Counted from the first letter of the stretch, positions 1 to 10,137 are shown. The stretch is 64,000 nt of DNA from JAJCYL01 sp963664285 (GCA_963664285.2 CAXXNX010000084.1:1-64000), one strand, 5' to 3'. The notes: generated by a model not told the origin, from the sequence alone. Program-made: numbers and translations.

Positions 1-425
1 AACAACAAATAAAGTATTTGTTTGAGTGTTTCGCCAGCTTGGCCAAAAGCTGCCATCTCATCATAGAAAAGATCTTTTGCCTTTATTGAGTCGTTTAGTG
101 GATTGTTTGTGTCTTCGGTTTGTAGTTTGTCGTCTTTGAGTAAAGCATGATAAGGTTTGGTTGGAAAAAGTAAGGGAGAAAGAAATAGCGTGTCAATAAT
201 ATTGACTGGATTTATACCTGCATCGACTACTGCTTTTTGAATATACTTTAGGTCATGGTTGAAAATATTGTGCCCACAAACGAATTGAGTCCCATTGAGA
301 AAATCAATGAAGTCAATTATGGAGTTTGAATGAAATTGGCTACCATTGTCTCTGATGCCTCCTATGTCAATGATTTTACTGCTCTTTGGCTCTATTTCTG
401 TATCGATGAAAGCTATTGAATCCAT
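1..425 (-). CDS. DEDDh 3'-5' exonuclease domain, N-terminal part of a RecQ-associated protein (runs off the left edge)
   Basis: An open frame begins at the ATG complementary to 423-425 and runs without a stop to base 1, giving 141 codons. The start reads MDSIAFIDTEIEP, an ExoI motif (DxE). About 50 residues on is CGHNIFNHDLKYI, an ExoII-like motif, followed by YHALLKDDK and a later acidic stretch that fits ExoIII of DEDDh nucleases. In Bacteroidota this arrangement is known as the N-terminal exonuclease domain of very long RecQ-family helicases, which would act in DNA repair. The helicase part lies outside the window, so that identity is inferred; a stand-alone DnaQ-like exonuclease is possible. 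An IS1182 remnant lies about 300 bp upstream. Confidence 0.6.
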   Translation of the reverse strand, partial: MDSIAFIDTEIEPKSSKIIDIGGIRDNGSQFHSNSIIDFIDFLNGTQFVCGHNIFNHDLKYIQKAVVDAGINPVNIIDTLFLSPLLFPTKPYHALLKDDKLQTEDTNNPLNDSIKAKDLFYDEMAAFGQAGETLKQILYLL

Positions 426-723
426 TTTATTTATCATCAGAGCGTAGTCAAAGGTTAGAATTTTGCTCCGATATTGAATTCAAGTCTACGCGTCTAAGGA
501 AAGTGCCGATAAAATTTGGCTCTTTTGCAAAGCTTGGGTTTGTGGGTTGGCTCGTGTGGCTTTGCGAATGTGCCAAATGTGCGGTGGCAGAAATTATTAA
601 AAATGCGAGGCGAGGGCTTTTTTCTTTTTTGTCCACCACCATTGTCAGATTTATTCCGTATTTGTCGTTATATGTCAATGTTTCTAATGGCACTATCGTC
701 TTTTTTGCATGAGGTAAAACGAG
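426..723. other. Intergenic stretch upstream of the exonuclease gene, no gene recognised
   Basis: No open frame here looks like a real protein. A small inverted repeat, GCAAAGC at 527-533 and GCTTTGC at 559-565, could form a stem with a G/T-rich loop. The left terminal repeat of the IS1182-like element begins at about 724. Confidence 0.4.
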
Positions 724-2371
724 AGTCTGTCTAAAAACTCCTGTTAAAAATAGGGAATCGTGGTGAATAACTATTTGTAGAAGATGAAAGTTGGAATTTC
801 AAGTGTTTTTTAACTTTGTTTGAATGATTCCTTAAGTGACTTCCAACATTGTTTAATGGCTTGATTAAGGCTGTTGGATCCAATATATATAGCCAAAAGA
901 TTCTCAGGAAGATCATTAGTTTTTCTACACCTACTATGTTTATGATCCTTCTGATATTGTAAGCAATAAAGATAAATCCTACATCTGCAGAGGCCCTGGC
1001 CATGGTTTTCTTAGTAATTATATAATCAAATCCCCATTGTCGTTTCATCGTACCGAACGGATGTTCAACGGTGGATTGTCGCTGCTTGTATAGGTCAGGA
1101 TTGGCTTTGATGTTAGCTTTGTTAATCTCAACTGCAGGTTGATATTCACTACGATGAATAACTTTGCCATTTTTTGACTCGGTGCACTGGTCCCTCACAG
1201 GACATGTTTTACAAGCGGATGTTTTATAGTGTTTAAACCTATAGTTTGAGGTCTTGTACCAGCGCTTACTACCATGCATAGTATGACCTGATGGACAAGT
1301 ATAAGTGTCCGATAAATAATCATATTCAAAGGTTTCTGCATTGTAATCTGGGTTAGGGACTTGTGATGTTTTTGGTATATCTCGAATGGCCACATAGGTT
1401 TTTATCCCCAACCCTTTGCACTATATCCAACTCTTTGCCCTTGTGGTATCCTTTGTCAAACAATACTGAAAAATCATTTTTACCTAAGATACTCTTGGCC
1501 CTTCTAACCATGTTGCCCATCGCTCCGTTATCATTTTCATTGGTTACCTGATAATTTATGGGAATTTTGTTTTTAGCATCAACAGTGGATTGTATATTAT
1601 AGCAAACTTCGGAGATCACACCACGAACCATGATTTGCCTGCTTTGTGGATCTGAAGTTGATATCTGCTTCTCTCCGGTTTCTTTTAACTCCTTTTCCAG
1701 CTTTTGATATGATGCCCTCCGTTGTTGTTTTTCAGCTATCTTTTCCTCTATCTCTTCCTTCTCTTCATCACCTTCTGCATCCGCTAGCATCGCTGTATAC
1801 TCTTCTAATTTGGAATCGATATATCCAATATGGCGATCTATCTTATTTTGATTATAGTTGTTATTCTTAGAATTCTGTGCCCTTAGTCTGGTACCATCCC
1901 CTGCCAGAAGTAAACCCCCTATCAAATCAAAGTTTCTTGCAATATCTACCGTTCTTCGGAATACCCTTTTGATAGACTTTGGATTATCCTTTCTAAGTTG
2001 TTGATAGTGTTGTGGTCAGGGCTTAAACCTTTGAGTAACCACATCAATTCTATGTTGCGCCTTGTCTCCTTTTCCAATCCTCTTGATGACCTGATCTTAT
2101 TAAGAATAACCGTAGATAAACAATTTGAGTAGATCCTTTGGATGATAGGCTGGCCTACCATTATCGACAAAATCAATATCAAAATCTAAAGACCATAAAT
2201 CAAGGCTTTCAACAAACAATTCTATCAGTCTTACTTCATTATTCTGATCAATTGAATCTTCCAGAGATATGGGGAACAACGAGGTTTGTGAACGGTCTAT
2301 TCCTTGTACGAATTTCATATATTAAATATAACTGATTAATATATTAATTCAAAGAGGTTTTTAGACAGTCT
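724..2371 (-). mobile_element. IS1182-family insertion sequence, decayed copy A
   Basis: The element is bounded by imperfect inverted repeats, AGTCTGTCTAAAAACTCCTG at 724-743 and the matching sequence read inward from 2371 (AGACTGTCTAAAAACCTCTT). The length of about 1.65 kb is usual for the family. The transposase stop codon lies inside the left repeat. I could not see a convincing target duplication. The transposase has at least three frameshifts, so this copy should be unable to move by itself. Confidence 0.7.
731..2318 (-). pseudogene. IS1182-family DDE transposase, broken by three frameshifts
   Basis: Four overlapping frame pieces together read as one transposase. The N-terminal DUF772-type part (NEVRLIELFVE) runs from 2318, followed by a piece with SSRGLEKETRRNIELMWLL, a central piece with the first catalytic Asp (STVDAKNKI) and the second (FDKGYHKGKEL), and a C-terminal piece with the Cys motif (CKTCPVRDQC) and the catalytic Glu (STVEHPFGTMKRQWG). 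Frame changes occur near 2105, 2000 and 1400. No single piece could make a working enzyme. Several breaks argue for decay and against programmed frameshifting. Confidence 0.8.
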
Positions 2372-2448
2372 GATGTAGAGCTAAAGTTAGTGGCAGAAAG
2401 TAAGAAGTACAGCAGGTAGCTGCCATTAATTCTTTAGCGGATGTGCTT

Positions 2449-4158
2449 GTTGCACAAAGGTTAATTTAAGCTACTAAAAAACTGGTAAAAGGCTATGGTT
2501 TTGAGTATCTTTAAAAGAAACCCATGCAGGGCAAAAAGCATTATCAACCCAAGCTTTTCCACACCTTCCAATTATCAGACCGGGTACCAAAAACGAGCTT
2601 CTACAGGCAATTGAAAGAAGTTCTTGATTTTCAATTTCTCTACAAAATGACCAAGCCCTATTATGGAGTATGTGGTCAGAAGTCGATAGATCCGGTGGTG
2701 TTTTTTAAATTGTGTTTAGTAGGGTATTTGGAAAATATCATATCGGACAGAAAGCTGATCGATCATTGTTCGATGCGGATGGACATCATCTATTTTCTGG
2801 ATTATGACATAGATGAAGAATTGCCATGGCACAGTACCGTTAGCCGCACCAGACAATTGTTTCCAGAAGAAGTATTTGAAGAATTGTTCAACCAAGTCTT
2901 TTCGATGTGTGTATCCAAGGGAATGGTTTCGGGCCACAGCCAGGCGATAGATTCAGCCCCGGTAAAAGCCAACGCAAGTATGGACAGTCTGGAGTTGAAT
3001 TGGTGCCTGAAGAAGAACTGGAGGAACACCTTCGTAAAGTCAGGTATATGAGTACCCCGGATAGGATTAGAAAAGCCAAGGAGAATAAAGCAAGTGGCTC
3101 CCAACGAACCATCACCGCCAGTGACAGGGAGTTGAAGGAGTTGGAAAGCAGGAACAAGAAGTGGAGCTCAGACCAGGATGAACGCCCCGGCTCAAAGAAC
3201 CATAATGCCAAATACACATCGAATAAGACCCATTACAGTCCTACCGACCCAGATGCAAGGATAAGCGTGAAGCCGGGCAAGGCCAGGAAACTTAACTACC
3301 AGAGTCAATTGGCAGTGGATACGGCCCACCATGTGATTACCCACATTGGAGCTGACTTTGCTGATCTAAAGGACAACCAATGCTTACAGGGAGTTGTCAA
3401 GAAGCTAAAGCCAAGACTACAAAGGCATGGGCTGATATGGCAGAATGTATTGGCAGATACCGCTTACAGTAGCGGAGAAAACTATGCCTTTTTAGAACGA
3501 GAAAACATCAACTCCTACATACCTCCTCATGGCACATACAAAGGAGGGCCGGAAGGGTTTACCTATCACAAAGAAGGAGATTACTGGCAGTGTGGCCAGG
3601 GCATCAAAGTTGTCTTTAGAAAGATGATCATAGAAAGGAAGAACTTCAATCGAAAACGATTGTACCTGACTAAGCCCAGTGACTGCAAAGGTTGCCCGAT
3701 CAAAGCCTCCTGTATTGGAAAGAGCCGGGAAAGGCGAATAACCATTACTTACTATAAAGAAGAATACGAAAGGGCCATTTCCCGTGTACAGAGCAAAAAG
3801 GGGCGGTACATGAAAGGCAAGCGGCAATCAACTGTAGAACCAGTCTTTGGGACGCTCACTCAATTCCTTGGGATGAGAAAAGTCAATACAATAGGTATCC
3901 AACAAGCCAACAAAGTGATGCTACTGGCAGCAATGGCCTATAATCTCAAGAAATACCTAAAGTTCACAACAAAAACGGTTCAAAGCATGGCCAAAAGTGC
4001 CACTGCTTTTTGCACTCAACTATTTGGGCCTATAAAGCTTGATTTAAATCCAAATACGACCCTTAAACTTTTGAGAATGGATTCAAGCCCCTAAAAAGCT
4101 GATGTCTTAAAACGGCTTATTTAAAGCCATCATTACTCCGTAGTTAGGGTTGTGCAAC
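2449..4158 (+). mobile_element. IS1182-like insertion sequence, copy B
   Basis: A second DDE element lies 77 bp from copy A but is only distantly related to it and points the other way. The probable ends are GTTGCACAA at 2449-2457 and its exact reverse complement TTGTGCAAC at 4150-4158, with weaker similarity further inward. The boundaries are provisional because the repeat is short. The transposase has one frameshift. Confidence 0.55.
2524..4094 (+). pseudogene. IS1182-family transposase with one frameshift
   Basis: The first frame starts at the ATG at 2524 and carries the N-terminal DUF772-like region and the first catalytic Asp (HSQAIDSAPVKANAS). Reading shifts near 3000 into a second frame that continues with PEEELEEHLRKVR, a second Asp (NVLADTAYSSGENYAF), a zinc-like Cys motif (CKGCPIKASC) and the catalytic Glu (STVEPVFGTLTQFLG). 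The C-terminus is complete. The combined length of about 520 residues fits the family. No slippery heptamer is visible at the break, so a simple indel is more likely than recoding. Confidence 0.75.
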
Positions 4159-4527
4159 GGTTACGGATGTTGACAGTCGTTCTTGCCCTGACCCGTAAAA
4201 ATCGCTTTCCACCACAGCAGTTGCGGCTATGGATTTTACGATTGGTAAGTACTTACAAACATTTATTTGTCGTTTGTAAACAGCTGTAAAGAGAAACCAT
4301 TTTTTGCTCTATCCTAATTACGGTAGAGCAATTCCATCTCTTCAAAGGTGGTCGCAGCAGTGTCGAGCTTGATGATGTCAAAATTAATGGTAGACAATGT
4401 GCAACTGTACATTTTCATCGTTTCGGGTGTACGAAACCGGACCCTCATGCAGATTGTGTAGCGTTTAACTATTTGATTATCAATTTATTATAAAAACTGG
4501 CACAGCAATTGTACATAAGAAGTCGTT
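4159..4527. other. Intergenic region with small hairpins, no convincing gene
   Basis: The stretch between the IS and the small membrane ORF holds a perfect 8-bp stem (TTACAAAC at 4253-4260 with GTTTGTAA at 4272-4279), a weaker outer stem built on CGTAAAA/TTTTACG at about 4194-4240, and a GCTCTA/TAGAGC stem near 4306-4329. Short open frames around 4370-4470 resemble no family I know. The region may hold remnants of a decayed gene. Confidence 0.35.
4498..4514 (+). promoter_or_regulatory. Possible sigma-54 promoter core
   Basis: TGGCAC, five bases, then TTGTAC resembles the -24/-12 consensus TGGCAC-N5-TTGCA with one mismatch at the -12 GC. It sits only 13 bases before the ATG at 4528, leaving a very short leader, so the match may be accidental. 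Confidence 0.25.
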
Positions 4528-4755
4528 ATGTCATCTACCACCCATACAAACAACAGTAAATCCGGTCGATACAAGACAGTGGTGCTGATTATTGGTGTTT
4601 TGGTAGCCCTGGTGATCGGTCTGGGTGTATCAGCTTCGGCCTTCAGCGGACCAGCAGATATTCCGACCGAGGTTTCCAGTAGCAAATCTTTGTCCACTAT
4701 TCTCTCAGCCGTCAAGATAGGTAGTACGGCTTTAAAAGGAGTCCTGTCCTTTTAA
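4528..4755 (+). CDS. Small single-pass membrane protein or truncated N-terminus of an efflux adaptor
   Basis: This 75-codon frame has a hydrophilic start (MSSTTHTNNSKSGRYK), one strong transmembrane segment at about residues 18-40 and a short tail. It overlaps the 3' end of the converging ABC gene by 24 bp, so the last residues are antisense to that gene and the native C-terminus is probably lost. The layout of a basic start, one membrane anchor and a periplasmic stub would fit a truncated HlyD-type adaptor. That is speculation, and a random frame cannot be excluded. Confidence 0.3.
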   Translation: MSSTTHTNNSKSGRYKTVVLIIGVLVALVIGLGVSASAFSGPADIPTEVSSSKSLSTILSAVKIGSTALKGVLSF

Positions 4756-5278
4756 TTCAGTGTCTAATGGCTCCATTTGAAGTTTGACCAGGTTGTTATA
4801 CGCACCATCCGGATGAAGTGACAACTCGCTATGCGTACCAGATTCTACGATCTCACCGCGGTTCAGCACAAAAATCTTGTCAACCTTCCTAATGGTGGCC
4901 AACCTATGAGCGATAATAATAGTGGTTCTGCCTGTCATCAAAACATCGAGAGCCTGTTGTACCAAATACTCTGATTCCGCATCGAGAGAACTGGTAGCCT
5001 CATCAAGTATCAGGATCTTGGGATCTTTCAGTATTGCCCGTGCTATAGCAACACGTTGGCGCTGGCCTCCGCTCAACTTAACACCTCTTTCACCAACTAC
5101 GGTATCCATCCCATCAGGAAATAAGGAAATAAACTCCAGTGCATTCGCCTTTCTAGTGGCTTCCTGAATTTCATCATCACTTGCATTGAAGTTACCATAT
5201 TTGATATTTTCTTTAATTGTACCCCCGAAGAGAATCACTTCCGGGGGGACTATCCCAATATGACTTCTTAAAGAGATT

Positions 5279-5505
5279 TAGATTGATGTCACTGATCGCA
5301 TTGCCGCCAATTATTATTTTGCCACTTATTGGATCGTAAAACCTCATCAATAATTGAATAATTGTTGATTTTCCCGCACCACTTTGTCCTACCAATGCTA
5401 CTTTCTGACCTGGCTTAATATCAAAATCGACCCCCTTTAATACTTCTACATCATTTCTAGTGGGATAAGAAAAGTGAACATTACTGTAGCCAATTGAGGC
5501 AGCAT
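5279..5505. repeat. 227-bp direct repeat, copy 1, inside the ABC exporter gene
   Basis: This segment matches 5601-5827 with one visible difference (gccgcc versus gctgcc). It covers the Walker A region of the nucleotide-binding domain. Both copies begin at TAGATTGATG and end at GCAGCAT. Confidence 0.9.
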
Positions 5506-5521
5506 GAAAGGTGGAATATTT

Positions 5522-5580
5522 GATAATCTGTTGGACAGAATGGTGAATCATAAGCCTTGTCCTTATAAAATGATTTGTAT
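5522..5580. repeat. Short dispersed repeat between the two 227-bp copies
   Basis: Part of the 95-bp spacer (5506-5600) matches, in inverse orientation, the segment 52100-52145 within the decayed glycosyltransferase. About 45 bases match in three blocks (GATAATCTG, a 27-base core, ATGATTTGT), separated here by 8 and 3 extra bases. The spacer does not belong to the ABC gene. Confidence 0.75.
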
Positions 5581-5600
5581 TTATTAAATGCCTACTTCAA

Positions 5601-5827
5601 TAGATTGATGTCACTGATCGCATTGCTGCCAATTATTATTTTGCCACTTATTGGATCGTAAAACCTCATCAATAATTGAATAATTGTTGATTTTCCCGCA
5701 CCACTTTGTCCTACCAATGCTACTTTCTGACCTGGCTTAATATCAAAATCGACCCCCTTTAATACTTCTACATCATTTCTAGTGGGATAAGAAAAGTGAA
5801 CATTACTGTAGCCAATTGAGGCAGCAT
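5601..5827. repeat. 227-bp direct repeat, copy 2, inside the ABC exporter gene
   Basis: This is the partner of 5279-5505. Its upstream side is continuous with the exporter frame, so it is probably the original position. Downstream it runs into the 95-bp foreign spacer, where the frame ends. Confidence 0.9.
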
Positions 5828-7003
5828 CAGGAAAAGGCGCTGAGCCATCCGGTTCTATATCTTCTGCTACTTCACTTTTTAACTCCATGATCCGCTCAGT
5901 TGCTCCAATTGCTCGCTGCACCTGACCAAACAGATCACCAATGCCCGCAATAGAGCCTCCTATAAATGCGGTGTAAATTACAAATGACATGAGCTCACCC
6001 ACTGTAAGAACTCCAGTCTGAACAAGGGTGGCTCCGTACCACATCACGGCAACCATGGTCCCAAACATGCCAAAAATCAAGAATGAGATGAATCCCGCTC
6101 TATAGGTTGCGCCTTTCATTGCAGCTGATACGACCCTTTTTAAAGCGTTCCCATAACGTGTGATCTCGAATACTTCACTGGTGAAGGCTTTTACGGTGTG
6201 TATTGATTGGAGCGTTTCTTCCACAACCACATTAGCTGAAGCAAGTTCGTCCTGCGTTTTTTTTGATAATTTTCTGATGAATTTCCCAAATATCATAGTA
6301 ACTATTATCACTGCCGGAAAGGTGGCCAGCATGAAAATACTGAGTTCGGGAGTCGTGTAGAAAATAAAGACAATGCCTATAGAGAGCGTGGCAATTTGCC
6401 TCACAAACTCGGCAAGTGTTATCGACATGGTATCCTGAAGCATGGTGACATCTGATGTGATTCGACTCATCAACTCACCGGTTCTGCGGGAATCATAAAA
6501 CATCACTGGTAGTGTCATCAATTTCCTGTATAAGTCCTTTCTAACATCCGCCATGGCCCTTTCACTCACTTTTGTAAAGAGCAATACCCTGAAAAAGGAG
6601 ATTACACTTTGAGTCACACAAATAATCACCAAAATCCAGGCAATTGAGGAGATATCATCGATAATCCAGGACTTTCCGGACGCTACATCAACCAACTTAC
6701 CCACCATGTAGGGAAATGTGAGTAAAACGGCGCTGGATAGAAGTAGAAACAGAATCCCGAGAAAAAACGACACCCTGTAGGGTACAATATATTGATATAC
6801 CCCATACAGTTTGCGGAGATTTTCCTTATTTAATTTCCTTTTTTCTTCCTCCTCCAGCGGTTGTCTTTTTTTACTCATTGATCTTCCGTTCAAGACGGCA
6901 AAAATAGAAGGACAAGTTTGATTAACCATCAATATTTAATGGGCTCAACTATTGTACTTAGATATTGTTGTTTATTATCTTAGATTTCTAATAAAAATGA
7001 TCG

Positions 7004-7921
7004 ATGTATACGCTAAATAAAATACTGGTATGTCTTGATTTAACCAGGATGGACGAGTATGTAGTCAAATATGCCGGGCTGGTAGCTTCAACCATGAAAA
7101 GTGAGGTATACTTTTTTCATGTCAACGATCAAACGGATCTTCCTCATTCAGTAAGTAAAAAATACCCTGAGCTTTCTGGGCCCGTGGATGAGAACCTGAC
7201 TGATAGCATGGAGAAAACTGTGGCTCAATATTTTCCGGCTTACAAAGAATATGGTTCTCAATTTATTTCAAGAGAAGGTAGTCCCTCGCAAAAAATATTG
7301 GAATGGTCTGAGATAGAGCAGATGGATTTAATCATTATGGGCAATAAATCTGAGCTGAAAGGAAAAGGAGTCAATCCTAAAAAAATCGCCAATATTTCAC
7401 ATTGCTCTATTCTCTTCGTTCCTGAGGGCTTAAGAATGTCTTTGGGTAATTTATTCGTACCTATAGATTTTAGTTTACGCTCCAAAACCGGTGTTGACCA
7501 GGTGCTAGCAATAAATGAGAATTGTAGGGCAAAAATCACTCTACAACACGTATTCTTTGTCCCTCAAGGATATCACTATACCGGTAAGACTTATGAGGAG
7601 TTTGCTATAATCATGCGGGAAAACGCCAAGAAAGACTATAAAAAGTTCATGAGAAGGAACAACTTTGACCCGAAAGAGTTTCAAGATATCTATACTTTTG
7701 ACGACGACGACGCTCCAGCCGACAAAATCTACCTTGAAGCGCTAAATCATGATGCTGATTTGATCATTTTACCTTCCCGGGGACCGCCACCAAAGCAGCT
7801 TCTTTATTGTTTGGGTAGCGTAGCCCTGGAACTACTGAAGTATCGTCAAAAAATTCCCTACATGATAATCAAAGACAAAAGTGAGAATATGAGTTTTTTC
7901 CAGGCGCTGATGAAAGTCTAA
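7004..7921 (+). CDS. Universal stress protein with two UspA domains
   Basis: The 305-residue protein is a tandem of two Usp folds. The first starts with the usual strand (LNKILVCLDLTRMDEYVVKYA) and ends near LFVPE at about residue 145. The second starts at LGNLFVPIDFS and ends with LPYMIIKD-like residues. Nucleotide-binding loops are recognisable but not canonical: GNKSELKGKG in domain 1 and PSRGPPPKQLLYCLGS in domain 2. No signal peptide or membrane segment is visible, so it is cytoplasmic. Such proteins take part in general stress survival; no specific substrate can be inferred. It stands alone, divergent from the broken ABC gene. Confidence 0.8.
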   Translation: MYTLNKILVCLDLTRMDEYVVKYAGLVASTMKSEVYFFHVNDQTDLPHSVSKKYPELSGPVDENLTDSMEKTVAQYFPAYKEYGSQFISREGSPSQKILEWSEIEQMDLIIMGNKSELKGKGVNPKKIANISHCSILFVPEGLRMSLGNLFVPIDFSLRSKTGVDQVLAINENCRAKITLQHVFFVPQGYHYTGKTYEEFAIIMRENAKKDYKKFMRRNNFDPKEFQDIYTFDDDDAPADKIYLEALNHDADLIILPSRGPPPKQLLYCLGSVALELLKYRQKIPYMIIKDKSENMSFFQALMKV

Positions 7922-7995
7922 ACTAAAAGTCATGGGACTTTTTAGAGATTCAAGAATCAAGATGAAAGATTGTTAGATTCCTTTTCTCTTTGTTC

Positions 7996-8570
7996 TCAAT
8001 CATTAAACCTCAATTCAACTTTTACCTGATATGTTGTGGCTTTCCCGGAAAGAATAGTTTGATTGCCCGTAATCGAATACGATGACAATAAAGGGGCATT
8101 TCTCTTGTTTTGAAAAGTAACGGTAAGTTGTCTGGAACTAGTATACAGCGAGTTTTTGGTCGAAGAATTGATCTTAATCTCCAGGGGGGATTTTAGTTCC
8201 TGAATAGTAAAGTACTTCAATTTCTTTTACCCCATCTGAGCTTTGGTCCTTTCTGGAGTAAACTATTTTATTCTCACTAACATTTTCCATCAAACGCCCC
8301 AACCAGTGAAGGTTTGTTGATATCACTTTCTAAAAAGATCTCAAATTCAGCGGCCCATTGAGAACTATCAGGCTGTATTTCCATTTGCTCTGTCTTGTCA
8401 TCTAGTACCACTTTTTTAAACATGCGAGGTTGAAGGTCATTGAGTATACTAATCTGCTGAGTAAACAGGTCTTCCATTCCAAAATAAACAGATAACTTTT
8501 CACGCTCTTCGGTCGCAGAACAAGAAGTGATGAAAAATAACAAACCAAGCACCTGTTCGGTATATCTCAT
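7996..8570 (-). pseudogene. Lipoprotein of unknown function, two frameshifts
   Basis: The start at 8570 gives a typical lipoprotein leader with lipobox FITSC at residues 13-17, followed by acidic sequence. The first frame ends at 8277 just after GAFDGKC. Reading on one base over gives LMENVSENKIVYSRKDQSSDGVK, and a second shift near 8225 enters the last frame, which ends LRFND at 7996. The reconstructed protein has about 190 residues and would sit on a membrane facing the periplasm or outside. I recognise no domain. It follows gpmI on the same strand. Confidence 0.6.
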
Positions 8571-8616
8571 TTAATTCATTTTAAATAGTATCCCTTAGAA
8601 ATACTAAATAGGAGCA

Positions 8617-10137
8617 TTATATTAAAACTTCTCCAGTCATTTCCGTCGGAATATCCAACCCTATCAGTGTAAGGATAGTAGGAGCAAGGTCTCCCAGTTT
8701 ACCATCTTTTATGATGCCTCTGAAATCATTATCTACCAAAATACATGGAACCAGGTTAGTTGTGTGAGCAGTATTGGGAGATCCGTCAGGATTTACCATG
8801 ATATCTGAATTCCCATGGTCCGCGATAATAATGGTTGTGTAACCATTAATCAAAGCCGTATTGACAACTTCTTCTGTACATTGATCTACTGTTTCACATG
8901 CTTTTACCGCAGCTTCAAAAACTCCGGTATGACCAACCATATCCGGATTGGCAAAGTTCAGGCAGACAAAATCAATCGAGCCCTCTTCCAATTCAATGAT
9001 TATCTTGTCGCTAATGTCTTTCGCACTCATTTCAGGTTGTAGATCGTAAGTGGCCACCTTTGGAGATGGGCAAAGTATCCTTTTCTCACCCTCAAACTCT
9101 TTTTCACGCCCACCCGAGAAAAAGAACGTTACATGGGGATATTTTTCGGTCTCGGCAATACGGATCTGTTTCTTACTATGACGGCTTAGGACTTCACCCA
9201 AAGTATTATTCAAATTGTCCTTTGCTAATAATACATGAACCCCTTTAAAAGTATCGTCATAATTAGTCATCGTGACGTAATAGAGATCCAACTCATGCAT
9301 ACCGTGGTCAGCATAATCATTTTGGGTTAGCGCCATGGTAATTTGCCTGCCCCGATCGGTCCGGAAATTAAAACAAAGTACTACATCACCTGATTCAATC
9401 TTCGCCAGTGGTTTACCATCATTATCCACCGCGACAATTGGTTTAATGAATTCATCAGTCACTCCATTTTGATAGGAATCATCTACGGCAGATAAAATAT
9501 CGGTGGCTTGAATACCTATACCATTTACCATGGCATCATACGCCAGGCGTACTCGCTCCCATCTTTTGTCACGGTCCATCGCATAGTATCTCCGGTAAGG
9601 CTTACTATTTTGTCCTTTAGATTTATCCAGATGATCTTGTAATTCCCGAAGATAACCTTTACCACCCTTAGGATCGGTATCTCTTCCATCAGTGAAAGCA
9701 TGGATATATACGTTTGATAATCCGCATTCATCAGCTGCAGTACATAATCCTTTTAAATGATCAATATGACTGTGTACCCCACCATCCGACAGCAAACCAA
9801 TGAAGTGAACTTTTCTGTTATTCTCTTTGGCAAATTCGAATGCTCTTTGCAGTTCCTTATTTGCTGCCAATGTACCATCTTCAGTTGCCTTATTAACCTT
9901 CACTAAATCCTGGTAGACAACCCTGCCTGCCCCTATATTCATATGACCTACTTCCGAATTTCCCATTTGCCCTTGAGGAAGGCCCACAGCCAAACCGGAC
10001 GTATCAAGCTTACTGTTAGGGTATTTCAGGAACAGAGAATCAACAAATGGTGTTTTGGCCTGCGCAATAGCTGAAATTGATGGATCACTACCCAACCCCC
10101 ACCCATCCAGGATCATCAATATCACTTTCTTATTCAT
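8617..10137 (-). CDS. gpmI: 2,3-bisphosphoglycerate-independent phosphoglycerate mutase
   Basis: The enzyme interconverts 3- and 2-phosphoglycerate in glycolysis and gluconeogenesis using two Mn ions. The 506-residue length is normal. The alkaline-phosphatase-like fold is shown by the first metal Asp (ILDGWG, D11), the phosphorylated Ser (MGNSEVGH, S61), the substrate motif GRDTDPKGG and the C-terminal metal site ADHGNSD with a later NTAHTTNLVP. All catalytic motifs are present. It lies upstream of the decayed lipoprotein and downstream of pnuC with an 84-bp gap, so its own promoter is likely. It complements pyk in the lower part of glycolysis. Confidence 0.97.
   Translation of the reverse strand: MNKKVILMILDGWGLGSDPSISAIAQAKTPFVDSLFLKYPNSKLDTSGLAVGLPQGQMGNSEVGHMNIGAGRVVYQDLVKVNKATEDGTLAANKELQRAFEFAKENNRKVHFIGLLSDGGVHSHIDHLKGLCTAADECGLSNVYIHAFTDGRDTDPKGGKGYLRELQDHLDKSKGQNSKPYRRYYAMDRDKRWERVRLAYDAMVNGIGIQATDILSAVDDSYQNGVTDEFIKPIVAVDNDGKPLAKIESGDVVLCFNFRTDRGRQITMALTQNDYADHGMHELDLYYVTMTNYDDTFKGVHVLLAKDNLNNTLGEVLSRHSKKQIRIAETEKYPHVTFFFSGGREKEFEGEKRILCPSPKVATYDLQPEMSAKDISDKIIIELEEGSIDFVCLNFANPDMVGHTGVFEAAVKACETVDQCTEEVVNTALINGYTTIIIADHGNSDIMVNPDGSPNTAHTTNLVPCILVDNDFRGIIKDGKLGDLAPTILTLIGLDIPTEMTGEVLI

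Larger units (their letters stand above)
4732..6878 (-). pseudogene. MsbA-like ABC exporter (fused permease and ATPase), disrupted
   Basis: The native start is probably MSKKRQPLEEEEK at 6878. The first frame encodes a six-helix exporter membrane domain and the beginning of the nucleotide-binding domain with Walker A (VGQSGAGKST), then stops at 5592. A second piece (5505-5258) repeats the same Walker A segment. After a frameshift near 5265 the third piece supplies the Q-loop region, the signature (LSGGQRQRVAIARA), Walker B (ILILDEAT) and the switch His (IIAHRLAT). With the duplication removed and one base corrected, a normal exporter of about 590 residues results. As it stands no intact transporter can be made. 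The gene is divergent from the universal stress gene. Confidence 0.8.

Noticed and set aside
448..712. Open frames on both strands between the exonuclease and the first IS
   Set aside because: They overlap each other, lack family resemblance and have odd composition; I treat the stretch as noncoding.
7258..7539. Antisense open frame within the universal stress gene
   Set aside because: It is a shadow of a clear coding sequence.
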